From Spirodela intermedia (Eukaryota > Streptophyta > Magnoliopsida > Alismatales > Araceae), in assembly GCA_902729315.2 (NCBI GenBank), contig LR746264.1, positions 6,782,878 through 6,846,877 on the forward strand: a DNA stretch of 64,000 bases. Direction: 5' to 3'. The notes beneath the pieces are model-generated. The model was given only the letters and a program-made list of their open reading frames with translations. It did no database searches and was not told where the DNA came from. How positions within the stretch are numbered: the stretch's first letter is position 1; the number at the start of each line of letters is the position of its first letter. Both the position numbers and the translations under genes were made by a program. This document shows positions 58,602 to 64,000 of the stretch, one piece after another.

Positions 58602-60252
58602 CTACTTGATGTACTGAGAGACCCACTTGAAGCCTTCGCCATAGCCCATCTTACGGACGACGCTGCACATGAAGACCTCCATGGGGCGGAGGTTGGAGCC
58701 GTCGAGTTTCACTGTGCCCTTGCCGGTGGCGAAGCTGCTCAGGCCGAGGTAGTACTTCAGCTCCTCCTCAGACGCCGCGTATGGTATGTCGATCTTGTTG
58801 CCCAGAATGAGGAAGGGGACGTTGACTAGCGAGTCGTCGGAGAGGAGTCCATCGAGCTCCTTCTTCGACTCTACAAACCTCTCCTTGTCGGCGGCATCGA
58901 CCAGGTAGACGACGGCGTCCACCTGCGCAGGCCCAGACGAGAAGCATACCTTCAGAAAGCTGGTCTGAGCCGAAAGAGGAAGCCTCTTCCTGGGGTATCA
59001 TCCTCCAGAACCAGAAATTTGTATCAATTTTTTTCGGACGACTGTTGCCGCAGGATCTTAATGGGTTCATAGAAAACCAATCAACTTTCAAGAACACAGG
59101 TGAAAAATACGGCGGCTGCTGCTACCAAACGAAAAACCAATGTAAGCAGGCCCGTCGACGTCCGGGATAAAATGAGAATAAATGGTCTGATGCAGCAGAA
59201 ATGAATAGGCCATAAACAGTCAGATGAATAATAAAATCAGACACAGATGGGAATTTCTCGATAGTCGCGCGCTCATGATGGGATCATTCCAGCACGGTCT
59301 ACCATCCTCTCAAAACCCATGAGATTTATCCTTGATGCCACGCTCTACGAAGGCACAGAAACTTCTCAGACCCTCTTGATTCTACCTGAAATACAAATTC
59401 TCCAAAGAATTGGATTCCGATGGGAGATGGCGATACGGGGAACCAAAGCTTCTCCAGATCGCCGATAAAATATTAAGGGGCGCGTTAAATCTTCAAACTC
59501 CGCAACGTTTGATTTCTCCTTGAAATCTTTCCTCCGTTGCGCGGACGAGACTAGAAATGGGAATTTCCTCACCAAGCGGATTACTGGCATCGAAGAGGAG
59601 GAACCACGCGATTTTGCGGGGAACCCATCAAGAGCAAAAGCGTTGGGTTTCTTCATCCATACGACGGAAAAAACTCGGGAAATCTTTCGTTTACAAACAC
59701 GGTGTGAATTGCAAATCTGAGAAACAAGAGGCCTTCCCGATGCTTACATCTACCGGGACTATCCACAAACGACCAGAAGAAGAGCAGATGAACAGATGGG
59801 CGGGTGGGTGGGTGTGGCGGGGGGCGGGGGGGGGCGATAGAGCACGAGAGTGAGGACCTTAGCGTAGTAGTCCTTCCAGACCCGGCGTGCGATCTGGTGG
59901 CCCCCCAAATCGAAGGCTTTGAATTTGATTTTGCCGATGCTCAGCTCCTCGGACGTCGGATGCTGGGTCGGCTGGTGCTGGACCAATCTCTGCTCAACAG
60001 ATTTGGGCACAAACGACCAACCAATCAAACGAAGAAGGAGAAAACAAGGGAAATCGAGAAGTTAAAGAATCTCTCAAGGAATAATTGGGTACAACTACCC
60101 TCGGGCAAGGTCAGAGATCGAACCTCGTCCTTCAGCATGTGGAGCAGGGTGGTCTTGCCGGCATTATCGAGGCCCAGGAACAGGATCTTCGCCTCCTTGT
60201 TAGACAGCCCCAGGAAGGAGAGGATGCCGTAGAACCAGTCGAAGAGAAACAT
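58602..60252 (-). CDS. SAR1: SAR1 small GTPase (COPII coat)
   Basis: SAR1 GTP loading at the ER recruits Sec23/24 to build COPII vesicles. Exons on the minus strand: 60252-60124, 59989-59858, 58922-58602, all phase 0; the product is exactly 193 residues, the family length. The amphipathic N-terminus [15 protein letters not shown] is characteristic of SAR1 and not of myristoylated ARFs. GTPase motifs: P-loop GLDNAGKTT (27-35), DLGGH (70-74, with His at the catalytic position) and NKID (129-132). It ends [14 protein letters not shown]. Compared with usual plant SAR1, the sequence [12 protein letters not shown] replaces LASLGLWQKEAK. The first ATG of exon 1 is supported by that conserved start. 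Confidence 0.97.
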
Positions 60253-61199
60253 TTGAGCGGGTCCGGGGGGAACTGCACGGGATGATAACTCTCCCCGCCT
60301 CTCGGATTCCGACGGGCCAAGGCTGATGATGTGAATAAAACTGTCTCCTTCTCTCCCTCTCCTTCCTCCCAGCAGATCCCAGGGAGGTGAGGTGTGGATG
60401 CGTTTTTATGACCAGAGGGAGGTTGACAAAGAGAGGGCTTGAGAAGGAGAGTCCCGTCTGTCTCTTACACCAATGCCGATTCCCTGCGCGAGTATGAGCT
60501 ACACCTCTCTCTCTCTTGCAAGCTCACCACTCCCCTCGCCCACTCGGTAAAATGGCGACCTGCAAGTAGCGGCGACCCACCGGGAATCTCGACGCCGACA
60601 GGTAGGACGGCCCGCAAACTTGGGGGGGGGGGGGGTGGTGATGTCGCCGGTAGGTGAAGTTTGAGGACAGGACTGCGATATGAAGTGCCTGGCAGCGATA
60701 TTCATCGTCATCGAGCAAGCCCACGCCGTAGATTCTTCAATGGACGGGATTAGATCTGTCAGACTATTTCCGTTGCCCATTTCTCTTATTTTCTGCCTGT
60801 GTTTTTTATTGTAGAATCCAGCACGGTCGTATCCAGAAGGAGAAGGAGAGAGAAGAGGGATGACGGTTCAGCACGTGACTCTCTCTCTCTAGATCGGATT
60901 TCTGATCCTAATTGGGCCAAGTTGAATGGGTAGGCCCATTTAATACGTGGGACAGAGAATGATCGAAGGTACTATAAAAGCCAGGGAAACCCTAAGTCGA
61001 CTTGTGCCGCCGTCGCGAGGGAGCTCTCCTGCAGGTATTCCCCGCGGCACTGCCGCCACGCAATTCCCAGAAAACAGCAGAGAAAATAGTGTTCTGGTTT
61101 TTTTTGTACTCTGCTTTCGCCTATCTTCTCTATCTACCATCTCCCACGTCGCCGGCTTAGGTCGGTTGTTGATTTGGCTGTGCAGTTGCAGCCGAAGAG
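60253..61199. other. Divergent promoter region of SAR1 and RPL29
   Basis: Open frames at 60439-60780 are short and unconvincing. A G run of about 13 lies near 60620-60635. The RPL29 side carries a compact ribosomal-protein promoter, listed separately. Confidence 0.6.
60913..60995 (+). promoter_or_regulatory. RPL29 promoter: site II elements, TATA box and telo-box
   Basis: In order: TGGGCC at 60913-60918, AGGCCCA at 60932-60938, TATAAAA at 60973-60979 and the telo-box AAACCCTAA at 60987-60995. This combination is typical of plant ribosomal-protein and cell-proliferation genes. The telo-box falls just before the expected transcription start. Confidence 0.7.
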
Positions 61200-62034
61200 A
61201 TGGCCAAGTCGAAGAACCACACGGCGCATAACCAGTCGTTCAAGGCCCATAGAAATGGCATCAAGAAGCCCCGCAGGCACAGAAAAACCTCCACCAAAGG
61301 GGTACGACGTCCATATCATCATCCTTCATCACGTTCTCCCCGACATATGGATATATATTATTCGGCGTTTAATTTTTCGTGATCCGTGTAGTTACGGGCT
61401 TCTTTATGCCGAGTTTTTTCGATCTATGTAGTTACCAATTTCTTCTGCCTTCGTTATGGCGAGTTCTTCGTTACGGGCTTCTTCGGCTGTTTTTTTTCCG
61501 TAATTTCCTCGATTTTATGAGGCTGGTAGGTTAGGTTCCTTCGATCCATGTGGTTTTGTATTTTTCGCTTTGATTTCTGTTTTAAAGTCATCATCTGCGC
61601 TGGAATCTCTTCGGATTTAGTCGGAAATAACATGTGGAGTGTGCGCATCCCGAATCATATCAGATGGACCCAACTTATGCATATATTCTATAGTAATCGA
61701 TAATTTGTGATCCGTATGTCTTTTATGTTCTTCGATCTATTAAGTTACCGATTTCTTCTTCCTGATCTAGAGCTGTTTTCTTCCGTGAATTCCCCGATTT
61801 TTGCGGTGGACAGGTTAATGTGTTTCGAACCACGTGATTTCTATTTTTTTGCTTTGATTTCTGTTTTAAATGCATCATCTGTGCGGGAATCTCTTACCGT
61901 TTCATCGGAAATAACGTGTGCATTGTGTGCATCCCGATTCGTATCAGATGGACCCGAAGTTCCTGAGGAACCAGAGGTACGCCAGGAAGCACAACAAGAA
62001 GAACGGCGAACTAGCGACAGAGGAAGAGGAGTAG
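61200..62034 (+). CDS. RPL29: Ribosomal protein eL29 (60S)
   Basis: Two exons, 61200-61301 and 61948-62034, encode 62 residues: [34 protein letters not shown], then [18 protein letters not shown] and an acidic tail ending TEEEE. It is a small, very basic protein of the large cytosolic ribosomal subunit, and length and sequence match the plant family closely. The intron is 646 bp and contains a diverged duplicate of the exon-2 acceptor region (61664 versus 61948), which could compete in splicing. The strong promoter motifs upstream fit constitutive high expression. Confidence 0.97.
61370..61680 (+). repeat. Duplicated intron segment of RPL29, copy 1 (with decoy exon-2 start)
   Basis: Blocks TTCGATCTATGTAGTTACC, GCTTTGATTTCTGTTTTAAA, TCGGAAATAAC and ATATCAGATGGACCC occur here and again 284 bp downstream. 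The last block is a copy of the real acceptor and first codons of exon 2; the decoy frame reads MDPTYAYIL then stop. Confidence 0.8.
61690..61965 (+). repeat. Duplicated intron segment of RPL29, copy 2 (with genuine exon-2 start)
   Basis: Matches copy 1 block by block (TTCGATCTATTAAGTTACC, GCTTTGATTTCTGTTTTAAA, TCGGAAATAAC, GTATCAGATGGACCC) and ends in the functional exon 2. Confidence 0.8.
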
Positions 62035-62446
62035 GATGCTATCGACAAGTATCTTCTTCTTCTTTTTTATCCCCAGGGCAGTGGATTCCTTCTCTTTATG
62101 AATCGATTTCTCTTCCCAGTTACTACGCAATGACTGCTGAATGTGTTCCCGAAGTAGTTATGATTTTCAGTCATCTCGTGCACTCCCGATTCTGTAATAC
62201 TTTACCAAGTTCTTCCCGTAGAACACGAACTGATGGGCCATCTTTCTGGATCACAATCATAGAAGGGCTGCCTGAAACAGCGGCAAGCACAGGACGAATC
62301 CCGATCTCAAAGATGACTGAAAACAGCCTGATTTGTCACAGATCCACATTCCGACCCTTATGTACATTTATTACCATAAAAAAAACCAGAATGCAACAGG
62401 GCGTCCGTCGACGAAGAACTGCTGTCTTGGCCTCCCTCGCACAGAT
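62035..62446. other. Convergent 3' flanks of RPL29 and the USP gene
   Basis: The two stop codons are 412 bp apart. No coding signal beyond chance frames was seen. Confidence 0.6.
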
Positions 62447-63531
62447 TCACGGCCGCTTCACGATCAGCACCGGGCACTTAGCGTGGTGGATACAGTAATC
62501 GCTGACGCTCCCCAGCAGCGCCCTGAGGATTATTATATGGTGAGGAGAAGGGAAGGTTCGATCGATCTAAGAGAGGGTGGGAGGGGTACCTCTTGACGAA
62601 GCCGTAGCCATGGCTCCCCATGACCAGCAGGTCGGCTCCCACCCTGTCCACCGTGTCACAGATCACGTCCCTGGCGTCCCCCGTTGCAATCCTCTTCTCG
62701 ACTTTGATCTGGTAGATTAAACCAAGATCATCAGGTAGATAAGAAAACCCCCCCATCAAGGAGAAGTAGAGAGGAGCCCATGGCGGAAGGAAAAGGACCG
62801 GACGTTGTCGTGGTTTTTCAGTATCGTCTGGGCCTTGTCGATGACGGAGTTCTCCACTTCCTTGTTGTACTGCTCCATCGTGGTGATCTCCTCGTCGGAG
62901 AACAGATACCCTGTCGAATTCGGACAAGAAAGAGGGTTACGGCGGAGAACAAGAGCAAGCCCGGTGGGCGTCGACCGTAATGGAAGCTTCCCATCTATTA
63001 AAGCCGCAGGGATGATGATGACTTCGCATCTATCGCATTTTCGCCCACCGGGGTTACCTGCATCTGGGAGCTCCAGATTAGGGACGTAATCGGTTTCGAC
63101 GTCGTAAAATCCGTGCCGTTCTCTACGGGAATCTGGGGATCATGGCGGAAACGAATCAAACCCAAGTTCTTACAGGGAAAATCCGACGAGCTTCCCACGG
63201 CATCATGAACTTCAGTCATCTACCGGACTAGTGAGGGAAAAGAGGGGAAAACTGTAGGATCGATTGTTCGCATCTCTCGATGGGTTTGTACGCCGATCAG
63301 TGGTTTATGGGAGAAGTGGGCGGAGGAGGAGGAGGGCGAGGACTCACCGCTGGTGTCGGTGGATGGGTAGATCGGGGGAGGAGGCCTTGCGTAGAGGAGG
63401 ACGACCGTGTTCTTGGCGCTCGCCGAGAGGACGTTGCGGAGGCTCCAGCCGAGGGCGTGCATGCTCTCCTCGCTGCCGTCCACAGCCACTGCGACCCTCC
63501 ATTCCGCAGCCGCTTCGCCGTTCTTCTCCAT
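62447..63531 (-). CDS. Universal stress protein A-like
   Basis: Exons on the minus strand: 63531-63348, 62910-62804, 62708-62590, 62522-62447; phases close to give 161 residues. The start MEKNGEAAAEWRVAVAVDGSEES contains the first beta strand with the nucleotide-contacting Asp. The C-terminal part has the ATP-binding pattern MGSHGYGFVKRALLGSVSDY (127-146) and the final strand CPVLIVKRP. This makes it an ATP-binding-type single-domain USP, a soluble alpha/beta homodimer associated with stress responses in plants. The donor of exon 2 could be read at GTCCGG (used here, phase 0) or five bases later; the latter breaks the frame. A longer in-frame reading extends upstream to 63768 but the family start favours 63531. 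Confidence 0.92.
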
Positions 63532-64000
63532 CTCTGCGTCGAACCTTCTTCCTTCCACTCGGGCTTGGTAGATCGTTCCGGTCGTTCCGGTTTTACGGAC
63601 GAACTGTCGGGACTGTCGGTGCCTCGAACCAGCCCCCAGATTTCGGCCCTCCAGCGGCTGGTTTTGGATGGGACATATGCCGTTTGGATACCCCTCCTCC
63701 ATCCGAATCCGGAAAACTGCTGTCGGCGTCTGGCGGTGCCCGGGCGCCGCGTGCCATTCAGCGGCCATACAAGGATAGAAAGATAATTTATTGCTTCACA
63801 TGCGATACGGGTGATAAAAAATAGTTGTTGGGTTTATCGGGTTATAATCCGTAATTCTTGATGACTAGGATAGTGGGATCATTTACTGGCTCAAATGAGA
63901 AACCAGAGATAAAAAAATGGTTTTTGAGTGTAGTTTGGTTTTTAGTCCGTAATTCTTGATGTCTGCATATGATCGTCTCATTTTCTCTCTCAGAAACCGA
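63532..64000. other. USP promoter region and window end
   Basis: This is upstream sequence of the USP gene. The last 200 bp are AT-rich and contain a short direct repeat TCCGTAATTCTTGATG at about 63849 and 63943. No gene is seen. Confidence 0.5.

Noticed and set aside
62804-62910. USP exon 2 ending at 62799 with donor GTCCTT
   Set aside because: It leaves the next exon out of phase; ending at 62804 aligns HDN with IKVEKR of exon 3.
63264-63824. 186- and 168-codon + strand frames
   Set aside because: Antisense to USP exon 1; composition is Arg/Gly/Arg-rich and shows no domain.

Overview
The window is nuclear DNA from a flowering plant. Its genes have spliceosomal GT-AG introns and encode recognisable angiosperm proteins: a chloroplast FtsHi protein, a secreted GH3 beta-xylosidase, a peroxisomal acyl-activating enzyme ending in SRL, a PADRE/DUF4228 protein and a plant endosulfine. 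There are many GA/CT microsatellites and a degraded Copia retrotransposon. GC-rich exons sit beside AT-rich introns, as in many monocots and some magnoliids, but I cannot name the species. No rRNA gene, CRISPR array or prokaryotic operon was seen.

Layout from left to right. 1-11348 (-): FTSHI5-type inactive FtsH gene, 3' end off the left edge, with a Copia remnant in the last visible intron. 12096-22830 (+): protein with BRCT domains at both ends and a C-terminal PHD finger, divergent from FTSHI5 across a 747-bp shared promoter with E2F-like motifs. 25778-28295 (-): TPR protein with a J-like domain. 31766-31838 (-): tRNA-Lys(CUU). 32268-32920 (-): endosulfine. 34577-42028 (+): cytosolic tryptophanyl-tRNA synthetase. 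42367-45861 (-): BXL1-type beta-xylosidase. 48595-51047 (-): AAE7/ACN1-type peroxisomal acetate-CoA ligase. 57393-57983 (-): PADRE protein. 58602-60252 (-): SAR1 GTPase. 61200-62034 (+): ribosomal protein eL29. 62447-63531 (-): universal stress protein. Most internal exon boundaries were set by reading both strands, finding GT/AG sites and checking that phases close; predicted lengths (AAE7 565, SAR1 193, TrpRS 408, BXL 785, eL29 62, USP 161 aa) agree with the families.

The outstanding feature is at 50719-57410. A module of about 975 bp, running from the last codons of the PADRE gene through the whole intergenic promoter, AAE7 exon 1 and the start of intron 1, is repeated head to tail seven times. 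Six copies keep the same ATG, 70-codon exon 1 and 5' splice site; one has lost its start codon through a 131-bp deletion. Because no intact copy changes the encoded N-terminus and each exon 1 has a donor but no evident acceptor, the locus looks like a stack of alternative promoters feeding one enzyme. If it is not an assembly artefact it is an unusual gene architecture. A second, smaller case is the eL29 intron, where an old duplication of roughly 285 bp has left a decoy copy of the exon-2 acceptor and start.

The genes are mostly unrelated housekeeping loci and do not form a pathway.
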